5,157 nt of DNA, taken from assembly GCA_040391605.1 (NCBI GenBank), contig JBEBXK010000094.1, forward strand, positions 1-5,157. The letters are read 5' to 3'. Position numbers and translations under genes: made by a program. Source of the stretch: Vulgatibacter incomptus_A (lineage in GTDB: Bacteria > Myxococcota > Myxococcia > Myxococcales > Vulgatibacteraceae). This document shows, one piece after another, positions 1-4,619 of the stretch. Below the pieces are notes generated by a model. The model did no database searches. It was not told the origin of the DNA and saw only the letters and a program-made list of their open reading frames with translations. Each line of letters opens with the position of its first letter. The first letter of the stretch is position 1.

Positions 1-421
1 CGGCGGCGGTGGAGCCCAGGAAGGGGATGTGGCGCTCGAGGTGGGTGAGCTCCGCGTTGGCGGCGCGGCGCAGGGCCCGCTCGATGTTCTCGAGGCCGTC
101 GCCGTCCACCTTGCCGCTGGTCCCCTCACCGGTGAGCTTGGCCAGCTCGACATAGCCGGCCCGGAAGACCTGGGAGACCGGCGAGTCCTTCAGCGAGGCG
201 GCCTTGGAGTAGATGTCGTCCAGGCGGCGGCTCTGCCAGAAGGCCTCGAGGAAGATCACCGACTGCGCCTTGGCCGTGCGGATCTGCAGGGTCTTGCGGA
301 GGATGATCGCCCAGCTCCCGCCGGAGGCGAGGAGGAGCACGAGGAGGACGGTCCAGCCCACGGGGCCGCCTGCCCGGATTGCCTCGAGATAATCGATGCC
401 TGCTGCGAAGAAGATCGGCAT
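1..421 (-). CDS. tolQ: TolQ/ExbB-family proton channel subunit, N-terminal 140 codons (partial, runs off left edge)
   Basis: Inner-membrane component of the Tol-Pal motor, which uses the proton gradient to keep the outer membrane attached during division; ExbB of the TonB system is the close paralogue. Read on the minus strand from ATG at 421-419. A membrane segment lies at about residues 22-41 (GWTVLLVLLL...SWAIIL) and is followed by basic RKTLQIR, matching the first helix and 'SWAII..R' of TolQ. The segment ELTHLERHIPFLGSTAA near the end matches the TolQ motif 'ELE.LE.HIPFLGTVGS', which precedes helix 2. TolQ is usually about 230 residues, so roughly 60% is visible; helices 2-3 and any tolR/tolA partners lie outside. 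AAGGG at 432-428 is a plausible ribosome site for this start. A 184-bp palindrome begins 30 bases upstream. TolQ is preferred over ExbB because of the 'SWAII' and 'HIPFLG' wording, but without neighbours ExbB is not excluded. Confidence 0.9.
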   Translation of the reverse strand, partial: MPIFFAAGIDYLEAIRAGGPVGWTVLLVLLLASGGSWAIILRKTLQIRTAKAQSVIFLEAFWQSRRLDDIYSKAASLKDSPVSQVFRAGYVELAKLTGEGTSGKVDGDGLENIERALRRAANAELTHLERHIPFLGSTAA

Positions 422-800
422 GGTTGGCCCTTGGATAAATTGGCTCTTGCCTAGGTGGCTGGTGCCAAACGGTCCCGTAGCGAGACGAGCGAGACGGTGA
501 GCGAGGGCGGCGCGCGCAGCGATGAGCGACGAGGCGTGCCCGAAGGCACGTCGCAGGAGCGAAGAGTGAGCACGTCGTCCGCAGCCTCCGGATCGTTCGT
601 CGCAGTAGGGACGAGTTTGGCACCTGCCACCTAGCACGCCATCGTCAGCAGGGCAACGAACGGACGGGTGGATCGGCGCTCGCCTGCCCGGCTCTCTGGG
701 TGGAGGCGCTCGCGCGGCGGTTGAATCTTCCGGGCAAAGCGGCGTCTCCTGTGGAACGATCGCCGGCGCAGCGTCGCGCCCCTCTCTCCAAAGGCCCCCC
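422..800. other. Divergent intergenic region between tolQ and the first lipoprotein
   Basis: This 379-base gap separates two genes that point away from each other, so both promoters must lie here or inside the palindrome that fills 451-634. The remaining 635-800 contains no convincing gene, tRNA or sigma-70 promoter. A GGAAC at 753-757 followed after 14 bases by CGTC at 772-775 resembles an ECF-sigma promoter, but the spacing is slightly short and the call is weak. On the minus strand only 29 bases separate the palindrome from the tolQ start codon, so a tolQ transcript begins either inside the palindrome, beyond it, or in that short stretch. Confidence 0.6.
451..634. repeat. 184-bp near-palindromic element with 20-bp inverted ends and apical hairpin
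   Basis: The left end 451-470 reads CTAGGTGGCTGGTGCCAAAC, and the reverse complement of the right end 615-634 matches it at 19 of 20 bases. At the exact centre (542.5) sits a perfect 6-bp stem, CGTGCC (535-540) / GGCACG (545-550), closed by loop CGAA. Both arms are 90 bases. The parts between are partly complementary: about 56 of 90 positions match in an ungapped comparison by eye, and gaps or G-U pairs would add more. No reading frame in it is convincing. This is the form expected of a MITE or a long-hairpin intergenic repeat, or of a structured RNA. CTAG at both outer ends could be part of the inverted ends or a target duplication; the two cannot be told apart because CTAG is its own reverse complement. 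The structure is seen directly; its nature is inferred. Confidence 0.75.
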
Positions 801-1211
801 ATGTCCGACCACCATCGAGATCGATCGACCCGCTCCCGGCCGCTGCTCGCGGTGGGGGCTGCGCTCCTTGCCTTGAGCCTCGGCGCCCAGGGCTGCGTGG
901 TCTACGACCGCTCTTCGGACGTGCAGCTCCATTGGAGCTTCGCCGGCTTCGACTGTTACGAGGCGGAGGTGGAGCTGGTGCAGGTGATCCTGGACGCCAG
1001 CGACGGCGGCACCTACGCGGACTCCGGCGTGGTCGACTGCCGCGACGGATCGGTGGAGTTCCGCGACATCGACCGGGGCTGGTACCGGGTGATCGCTCGA
1101 GGCTTCCCCCGAGGCGGGGGCCGCGCCACCTGGGCGCTCGACAGCGACCTGAAGGTCCACGGCGGCTTCAACGAGTTCACCCTGGACATGGTCCCCTCCG
1201 GGAGCCGGTAG
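801..1211 (+). CDS. Small predicted lipoprotein of unknown function (136 aa)
   Basis: Predicted secreted lipoprotein; no specific function is recognised. The N-terminus is basic (RDRSTRSR, residues 6-13), followed by a hydrophobic stretch at 14-29 and a lipobox-like AQGC, making Cys32 the likely lipidated residue. The mature part is about 105 residues. It starts VVYDRSSDVQLHWSFAGFDC and has two further cysteines, Cys52 and Cys80, that could form a disulfide. The alternating strand-like pattern ending in 'GSVEFRDIDRGWYRVIARG' suggests a small beta-sandwich of the kind often found in myxobacterial lipoproteins that begin 'W.F.G..C'; this is inference from pattern. AAAGG at 790-794 sits 6 bases before the ATG and supports this start. 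GC skew and codon use match the neighbours. The -3 lipobox position is Ala instead of the preferred Leu, so lipidation is likely but not certain. Confidence 0.8.
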   Translation: MSDHHRDRSTRSRPLLAVGAALLALSLGAQGCVVYDRSSDVQLHWSFAGFDCYEAEVELVQVILDASDGGTYADSGVVDCRDGSVEFRDIDRGWYRVIARGFPRGGGRATWALDSDLKVHGGFNEFTLDMVPSGSR

Positions 1212-1247
1212 GGGCGGCGCGACCTCGAACCATAAGAAGACCGCCCC
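1211..1247 (+). terminator. Hairpin after the first lipoprotein, possible terminator
   Basis: GGGGCGG at 1211-1217, overlapping the last base of the stop codon, is perfectly complementary to CCGCCCC at 1241-1247 across a 23-base loop. There is no T-run directly after the stem; the nearest, TTTTT, is at 1268-1272. The long loop and missing T-tract make intrinsic termination doubtful. Confidence 0.3.
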
Positions 1248-1254
1248 GCCTCGT

Positions 1255-1285
1255 GCCGGGAGCGATCTTTTTCGAAGGCTCCGGC
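1255..1285 (+). other. Hairpin upstream of murI
   Basis: GCCGGGAGC (1255-1263) pairs with GCTCCGGC (1278-1285) with one bulged base; the loop carries TTTTT (1268-1272). It lies about 60 bases before the chosen murI start and could be part of its leader or of termination from the preceding gene. No regulator site is recognised. Confidence 0.3.
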
Positions 1286-1337
1286 AGCGATCGTCTTGTA
1301 TGGATGCCGGCTCGAGGCGGATGGAGCCTCTCGGCGC

Positions 1338-1342
1338 AGGAG
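1338..1342 (+). promoter_or_regulatory. Ribosome binding site that decides the murI start
   Basis: AGGAG lies 5 bases before ATG 1348. In-frame ATGs at 1300 and 1321 would add 16 or 9 residues that are not part of the conserved fold. The 1321 ATG has only GAGGCGG directly before it, and the 1300 ATG has no purine-rich site. Confidence 0.65.
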
Positions 1343-1347
1343 CGTGG

Positions 1348-2130
1348 ATGCGACGGGCGATCGGTGTCTTTGACTCGGGGGTAGGCGGCCTCACGGTGCT
1401 GCGGGCGCTGCGCGAGGCGCTCCCTTCGGAGTCCACCATCTACCTCGGCGACACGGCGCGGGTGCCCTACGGGACCAAGAGCCCCGACGTGGTGATCCGC
1501 TACTCCCGCACCATCGCGCGCTTCCTCCTCGAGCGCGACGTGAAGCTCCTGGTGATAGCGTGCAATACAGCAACGGCCCACGCCCTGCCGACGCTCCAGG
1601 CGGAGTTCCCGGTGCCGGTGATCGGGGTGGTGGAGCCCGGTGTCCAGGCCGCCCTGGCTGCGTCGCGGGGCGGGAGGATCGGCGTGATCGGGACCGCTGG
1701 CACCATCGCCTCGGGGGCCTACCAGCGCGCGATCCGGGAGGCGCTGCCGGAGGCGGAGGTGGTCGCGCTCGCGTGTCCGCTCTTTGTCCCCCTGGCCGAC
1801 GAGGGTTGGACCCACGGCAGGATCCCGGAGGACGTCGCGGCCCGCTACCTGGACGATCTTCGGGGCAGGATCGACACCCTGGTCCTGGGCTGCACCCACT
1901 ACCCGTTGCTGCGGGGCGCGATCGCCAAGGTGCTCGGCGACGACGTCGTCCTGGTCGACTCGGGGCAGGCCACCGCCCGCGCGGTGGCGTCGCGGCTGGA
2001 GTCGGTGGGCGTAGCCACGGGGATCCCCGACCATCGCCTCTACGTCACGGACGTGCCGGCCAACTTCGCCGCCGTCGCCGAGCGATTCCTGGGCCAGCGA
2101 CCGGAAGAGGTAGAGCAGGTCGACATCTGA
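1348..2130 (+). CDS. murI: Glutamate racemase
   Basis: Cofactor-independent racemase converting L-glutamate to D-glutamate in the cytoplasm, for addition to the peptidoglycan precursor by MurD. From ATG 1348 the protein is 260 residues, normal for the family (about 255-285). The N-terminal GVFDSGVGGLTVL (6-18) provides the substrate-binding Asp9-Ser10. YLGDTARVPYG follows at 32-42, with Tyr41-Gly42. The first catalytic cysteine is Cys72 in ACNTATA (Asn73, Thr74 beside it), and the second is Cys182 in LGCTHYPLL with Thr183-His184. GVVEPG at 93-98 and VDSG at 203-206 are also typical. All expected active-site residues are intact. It sits 136 bases after the first lipoprotein and 280 bases before the second, so it is probably transcribed on its own or by readthrough. 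No sign of truncation or transfer. Confidence 0.97.
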   Translation: MRRAIGVFDSGVGGLTVLRALREALPSESTIYLGDTARVPYGTKSPDVVIRYSRTIARFLLERDVKLLVIACNTATAHALPTLQAEFPVPVIGVVEPGVQAALAASRGGRIGVIGTAGTIASGAYQRAIREALPEAEVVALACPLFVPLADEGWTHGRIPEDVAARYLDDLRGRIDTLVLGCTHYPLLRGAIAKVLGDDVVLVDSGQATARAVASRLESVGVATGIPDHRLYVTDVPANFAAVAERFLGQRPEEVEQVDI

Positions 2131-2191
2131 GAGGTTGCGGATCAATTCGCAACCTCGGCGAGCCGAAGGCGAGCGAACGCTGGGAAGAGCC
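2128..2191 (+). repeat. Post-stop structured repeat, copy A (after murI)
   Basis: Starts at the murI stop codon (TGAGAG...) and resembles the sequence starting at the stop codon of the second lipoprotein (3149-3211). The shared 13-mer GGCGAGCGAACGC lies at 2168-2180, exactly 40 bases from the first base of the stop in both copies, and AAGAGCC (2185-2191) follows in both. Its 5' part forms a perfect hairpin (separate entry). Its 3' part can form an inner stem GGCG/CGCT (2168-2171/2178-2181, one G-U) closed by loop AGCGAA, inside an outer stem CGGC/GCCG (2156-2159/2189-2192). Confidence 0.55.
2131..2156 (+). other. Perfect 9-bp hairpin directly after the murI stop
   Basis: GAGGTTGCG (2131-2139) and CGCAACCTC (2148-2156) are exact reverse complements around the 8-base loop GATCAATT. 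No T-run follows, so it is more likely an mRNA 3'-end or processing structure than a complete intrinsic terminator. It forms the 5' half of repeat copy A. Confidence 0.6.
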
Positions 2192-2200
2192 GCAGCGCGC

Positions 2201-2240
2201 GTGAAAAAACCGCCCCGCCTTGCATGAGGGGGTTTTTCAC
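2201..2240. terminator. Bidirectional intrinsic terminator after murI
   Basis: GTGAAAAA (2201-2208) pairs with TTTTTCAC (2233-2240). Inside lies a GC stem in which C-rich 2210-2215 pairs with GGGGG at 2228-2232, with A2209 and G2212 bulged. An A-tract before, a GC-rich core and a T-tract after is the standard intrinsic terminator plan. It reads as a terminator on either strand; for the plus strand it would end the murI transcript, 70-110 bases after its stop codon. Confidence 0.65.
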
Positions 2241-2291
2241 AGGCTCTCATGCGCGGCGTCGCCACGGGAAGGTCGTCGTCCGACTCGTTGC

Positions 2292-2320
2292 TTGACGGGG
2301 GACCTCGTTCGACCGACGAT
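2292..2320 (+). promoter_or_regulatory. Candidate sigma-70 promoter for the second lipoprotein
   Basis: A -35-like TTGACG (2292-2297, 5 of 6 to consensus) and a -10-like GACGAT (2315-2320, with the key A at position 2 and T at position 6) are separated by 17 bases. It lies just past the terminator that follows murI and about 90 bases before the GTG start. In a GC-rich genome such matches arise by chance, so the position is the main support. Confidence 0.35.
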
Positions 2321-2397
2321 TCGTCGCACATCGAGCCAATGATCCATGGGGATGACCGGCCGGGCCGGCGGCCTCGACCTCGTGGGTGCCAGCCAGC

Positions 2398-2407
2398 AGG
2401 GGTGATC
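2398..2407 (+). promoter_or_regulatory. Strong ribosome binding site that decides the GTG start at 2411
   Basis: AGGGGTGATC is close to the full anti-16S complement AGGAGGTGATC (one base missing) and ends 3 bases before GTG 2411. This, and the signal peptide that starts immediately at this GTG, argue against the upstream in-frame ATG at 2249. Confidence 0.75.
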
Positions 2408-2410
2408 TTC

Positions 2411-3151
2411 GTGATTCGCAGCCTTCTCTCCTCCGTCCTCATTCCCATCTCGCTGATCGTCGTCGGCGCCGCGTGTGGCAGCGATCCGGAGCCCGTCGAG
2501 ACGATCGAGGAGGAGCCGGCTCCCACCGCCCCGGAGTTCAAGGGATTGGTCGAGGCGCGCAGCGGCAAGCCGACCGATCCCGTCATTCGGCTCTTCTGGT
2601 GGCCCGCCAAGAGCGATGTGCCGGTGGAGGAGGTCTCGTACACCGTGCGGGTCTGGACACAGGATCCATCCAAGCCCGGCGCTCAGGAGCCGCGGATCCA
2701 GGACGCCACCCCCCACAAGCTGCCCTGCTCGAACCAATGCTCCCTCCCCTGGAACGAGACGGCGAACGAGAGCGTCCTCTGGTTCTCCGTGGAGGCGTCG
2801 ATCGTAGTCCCCGGCGACGACGAAGATGAGAGGCCGCGGGAGCTCGAGTCCGAGAGCGGCGTGGTGCTGCCGGCGGTGGTCTGGCTCACCACGCCCGAGA
2901 TCTCGAATGTGGAGCCGCAGGTGGCCTCCCCTGGCGATATCGTCACCGTCGCCGGAGGTCATTTCCTCACGGCGCCCGTCTCGGCTGGCGCCCTCCGCCT
3001 CGGGGAGCTCACGATCCCCGACGAGGCGATCGAAGGCTGGAACAACGATCAGATCCGCTTCCGGATCCCCGAGGGCGCGACCAGCGGCCCGATCGTGGTG
3101 ACGACACCGGCAGGCCCGAACGAGGGCGATTGGAATATCGAGGTACGCTGA
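2411..3151 (+). CDS. Predicted lipoprotein with FN3-like and IPT/TIG-like domains (246 aa, GTG start)
   Basis: Predicted surface or periplasmic lipoprotein. From GTG 2411 it begins MIRSLLSSVLIPISLIVVGAAC, a short basic end, a hydrophobic core and a lipobox-like GAAC with Cys22 as the likely lipidated residue; an acidic, Pro-rich linker (about 23-41) follows. Residues about 42-158 look like a fibronectin type III-type beta-sandwich (RLFWWPAKSDVPVEEVSYTVRVW), with a close cysteine pair PCSNQC (Cys106, Cys110) and an acidic insert GDDEDE. Residues 161-246 fit an IPT/TIG immunoglobulin-like fold: 'I.NVEPQVASPGDIVTVAG..F' then 'WNNDQIRFRIPEGATSGPIVVTTPAG'. Such domains bind proteins or carbohydrates; the target is unknown. 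Starting at ATG 2249 would put 54 hydrophilic residues before the signal peptide, so that start is rejected. The domain calls rest on motif reading only. Confidence 0.8.
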   Translation: MIRSLLSSVLIPISLIVVGAACGSDPEPVETIEEEPAPTAPEFKGLVEARSGKPTDPVIRLFWWPAKSDVPVEEVSYTVRVWTQDPSKPGAQEPRIQDATPHKLPCSNQCSLPWNETANESVLWFSVEASIVVPGDDEDERPRELESESGVVLPAVVWLTTPEISNVEPQVASPGDIVTVAGGHFLTAPVSAGALRLGELTIPDEAIEGWNNDQIRFRIPEGATSGPIVVTTPAGPNEGDWNIEVR

Positions 3152-3211
3152 GAGTTTACGGCACATTCACAAACCCGACGGGCCAGGAGGCGAGCGAACG
3201 CCAAAAGAGCC
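3149..3211 (+). repeat. Post-stop structured repeat, copy B (after the second lipoprotein)
   Basis: Begins at the stop codon as TGAGAG and carries the 13-mer GGCGAGCGAACGC at 3189-3201, at the same distance from the stop as in copy A after murI, then AAGAGCC (3205-3211). The inner stem GGCG/CGCC (3189-3192/3199-3202) encloses the same AGCGAA loop; its closing pair is G-C here where copy A has G-U. An outer stem GGGC/GCCC (3180-3183/3209-3212) replaces CGGC/GCCG of copy A. The first hairpin is degenerate here (GTTT at 3154-3157 against AAAC at 3171-3174). Confidence 0.5.
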
Positions 3212-3231
3212 CATCGCAGACAGCACGAGTC

Positions 3232-3266
3232 AGGAGATCGACTCCGCTTCGCGCGGGGGATCTCCT
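3232..3266 (+). other. Long stable hairpin between the second lipoprotein and the unknown gene
   Basis: AGGAGATC (3232-3239) pairs with GATCTCCT (3259-3266). After a 2-base bulge, CTCCGC (3242-3247) pairs with GCGGGG (3253-3258, one G-U) around loop TTCGC, giving about 14 pairs. No T-run follows, so it is an incomplete terminator or an element in the leader of the gene at 3356, whose start is 90 bases further on. Confidence 0.55.
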
Positions 3267-3355
3267 CGTAGGCGCTGAGCCGACTCATTCCCTCCCATCG
3301 AACGACAAGGCGGCGGGTGACGCCCGCCTCGAACCCAAGGATCGCCTCTCTCTTC

Positions 3356-4456
3356 ATGGCTGCTGCCCCCAAAGACTTCCTCACCGGCTTCAACCACAAC
3401 GTCCGGCATAAGGGCCAGGGGTACCACGTCCAGACCGAGGACTCGGGCGAGGGCATCGGCCACGTCCTCACCCACCTCTTCCAGGGGGGGAACATCCTCG
3501 CGTCGAAGAAGACCTCGTATCAGGATCTGCGCGGAACCCCCGACCTCAAGATCCTGGTCCGGGCGCTGATGGAAGAGCAGCATCGGCAGATGCTCCGCGA
3601 GCTGGTGAACGGCGCCTTCGATCCACCGGGGGAGGCGGTCGGCGATGCCGAGGCCGAGGCAGCGAAGGAAGCGAAGGGCAGGGCGCAGCCCTCGTCGCTG
3701 GCCGAGGTGATCCGCTACGCACCCAAGGGGTCGAAGGACGCCAAGGGGACCTCCGCTGATGAGGGCGCCGTCGTCGAAGGCCCCACCGGCTTCCTCCCAC
3801 CCGTGCGCCGGGCCCAGACGAGGCCCGGAGCCGCCGCGTCGCCTTGGCATACGCCGGGGCCTCCCAGGCCGCAGCCCCACCGCGGTGCGCTGTCCAGCGT
3901 CCCGTCGGGGCCAGCTTCCCATCGGCATACGCCGGGACCTCCCAGGACCCAGCCCCATCGGGGACCGTCGTCCGCCCCGTCGGCGCCAGCGTCGCATCGG
4001 CATACGCCGGGGCCACCCAGGCCCCAGCCTGATCGCGGCCCGTCGTCCACCCCGTCGCCGCCAGGATCGCATCGGCACTCGCCGGGGCCACCCAGGCCCC
4101 AGCCCAATCTCACGCCGTCCGCCCCGTCCACCCCCGGCCCCGCCCGGCCCGTCGTCCCACCACCCGGGCTCGCCGGGCTGACGGCGCCCCCGGCCTGGCC
4201 CACTGCGATCGAGGCCGCCTTCTTCCAGGGGCAGGGCAGCGACGCAACCCAGGACGCCGCGGCACGGTCGGCCCCGACCCCTGCCCCGTCGCCTCGCTGG
4301 ACCCCGGGCCCTTTCCCACGCTCCGAGCGGACCCCCGGGCCTCCCGAGTGGCGGCAGGACGCCCCCGCCGAGACGATCTTCGGCGAGAACCTCATCTCCG
4401 AGAAGAGCCTGGACGAGGTCATCCTCCACTACCTCGCCGGCGAGCCCGAAGATTGA
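3356..4456 (+). CDS. Conserved protein of unknown function: N-terminal 'GFNHNV...HVQTEDSG' domain, Pro-rich repeat linker, conserved C-terminal tail (366 aa)
   Basis: No biochemical function is known to me. Residues about 7-60 (DFLTGFNHNVRHKGQGYHVQ, TEDSGEGIGHVLTHLFQGGN, ILASKKTSYQDL) form the conserved domain I associate with deltaproteobacterial proteins of unknown role; a charged helical stretch follows (EEQHRQMLRELVNG, 73-86). A low-complexity Pro/Ser/Gly/His linker covers about 145-335 and contains 25-residue tandem repeats at 162-250. The end, ETIFGENLISEKSLDEVILHYLAGEPED (339-366), looks like a second conserved piece. There is no signal peptide or membrane helix, so a cytoplasmic, multi-part adaptor-like protein is plausible; that is inference. 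The start is uncertain: ATG 3356 is placed just before the conserved domain but has only a distant AAGGA (3338-3342), whereas GTG 3317 has AAGG 6 bases upstream and would add 13 residues. Base composition of the repeats is like the rest of the gene. Confidence 0.85.
   Translation: MAAAPKDFLTGFNHNVRHKGQGYHVQTEDSGEGIGHVLTHLFQGGNILASKKTSYQDLRGTPDLKILVRALMEEQHRQMLRELVNGAFDPPGEAVGDAEAEAAKEAKGRAQPSSLAEVIRYAPKGSKDAKGTSADEGAVVEGPTGFLPPVRRAQTRPGAAASPWHTPGPPRPQPHRGALSSVPSGPASHRHTPGPPRTQPHRGPSSAPSAPASHRHTPGPPRPQPDRGPSSTPSPPGSHRHSPGPPRPQPNLTPSAPSTPGPARPVVPPPGLAGLTAPPAWPTAIEAAFFQGQGSDATQDAAARSAPTPAPSPRWTPGPFPRSERTPGPPEWRQDAPAETIFGENLISEKSLDEVILHYLAGEPED
3839..4105 (+). repeat. In-frame tandem repeat, about 3.5 copies of a 75-bp (25-residue) unit
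   Basis: Units begin at 3839 (78 bp), 3917 (75 bp), 3992 (75 bp) and 4067 (partial to 4105). The residue consensus is SHRHTPGPPRPQP(H/D)RGPSS.PS.P(A/G). Third codon positions are also shared between units (for example CATCGGCATACGCCGGG in units 2 and 3), which points to recent duplication by slippage or unequal recombination, not old protein repeats kept by selection alone. Confidence 0.85.
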
Positions 4457-4461
4457 AGGGT

Positions 4462-4507
4462 ACTGGGCACGGGCCCCCAGTGGGAGTGAGAGGTGTTCTC
4501 TCTCGCT
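4462..4507 (+). other. Two consecutive hairpins after the unknown gene, possible terminator
   Basis: ACTGGG (4462-4467) / CCCAGT (4476-4481) is followed directly by AGTGAGAG (4485-4492) / CTCTCGCT (4500-4507, one G-U). Both start within 30 bases of the stop codon. No T-run follows, so intrinsic termination is uncertain. Confidence 0.4.
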
Positions 4508-4550
4508 GTATTGGGTGAATCTCTGAGGTTCTGGGCGCCAGCGGTGGTGG

Positions 4551-4579
4551 TTGAAACCGGACGAAGCCGCTGGTAGGTT
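4551..4579 (+). promoter_or_regulatory. Candidate sigma-70 promoter for the transketolase gene
   Basis: TTGAAA (4551-4556, 5 of 6 to the -35 consensus) and TAGGTT (4574-4579) are 17 bases apart, and the -10 is preceded by TGG at 4571-4573, an extended -10. It lies 41-69 bases before the GTG start, past the two hairpins that follow the previous gene. The -10 itself matches only 3 of 6. Confidence 0.4.
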
Positions 4580-4607
4580 GCGCCGCGTTTTGGCCCGCGT
4601 AGCCTTT

Positions 4608-4612
4608 GGAGG
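4608..4612 (+). promoter_or_regulatory. Ribosome binding site for the transketolase GTG start
   Basis: GGAGG with a 7-base spacer to GTG 4620. The next in-frame start codon is ATG 4707, which falls inside the conserved N-terminal helix, so the GTG is preferred. Confidence 0.75.
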
Positions 4613-4619
4613 CAAGACC

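Noticed and set aside
126..623. Minus-strand 165-codon frame covering the palindrome and part of tolQ
   Set aside because: It is out of frame with tolQ, low-complexity Arg/Pro-rich, and most of it overlaps the genuine tolQ frame.
615..637. Sigma-54 promoter suggested by TTGGCAC in the palindrome ends
   Set aside because: The required GC about 10 bases after the GG is absent on both strands (CT is found at that position).
753..775. ECF-sigma promoter GGAAC-N14-CGTC before the first lipoprotein
   Set aside because: The spacer is shorter than the usual 15-17 bases and the motif is short; not enough to annotate as a promoter.
1240..1250. The 11-mer ACCGCCCCGCC shared with 2209-2219
   Set aside because: Both lie in C-rich hairpin arms after genes; in a GC-rich genome a shared 11-mer of this composition is weak evidence of a repeat.
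2249..2410. Upstream ATG extension of the second lipoprotein
   Set aside because: It would place 54 charged residues ahead of a signal peptide, and the strong ribosome site and GTG at 2411 fit much better.
1177..2673. Long open frame on the minus strand opposite murI and the second lipoprotein
   Set aside because: It has no recognisable domain, is full of Arg/Gly/Pro low-complexity sequence, and lies opposite a murI with all catalytic residues. It is a by-product of high GC.
3839..4105. CRISPR array suggested by regular spacing of repeats
   Set aside because: The units are in-frame with an open reading frame, are 75-78 bp without unique spacers, and no cas gene is present.
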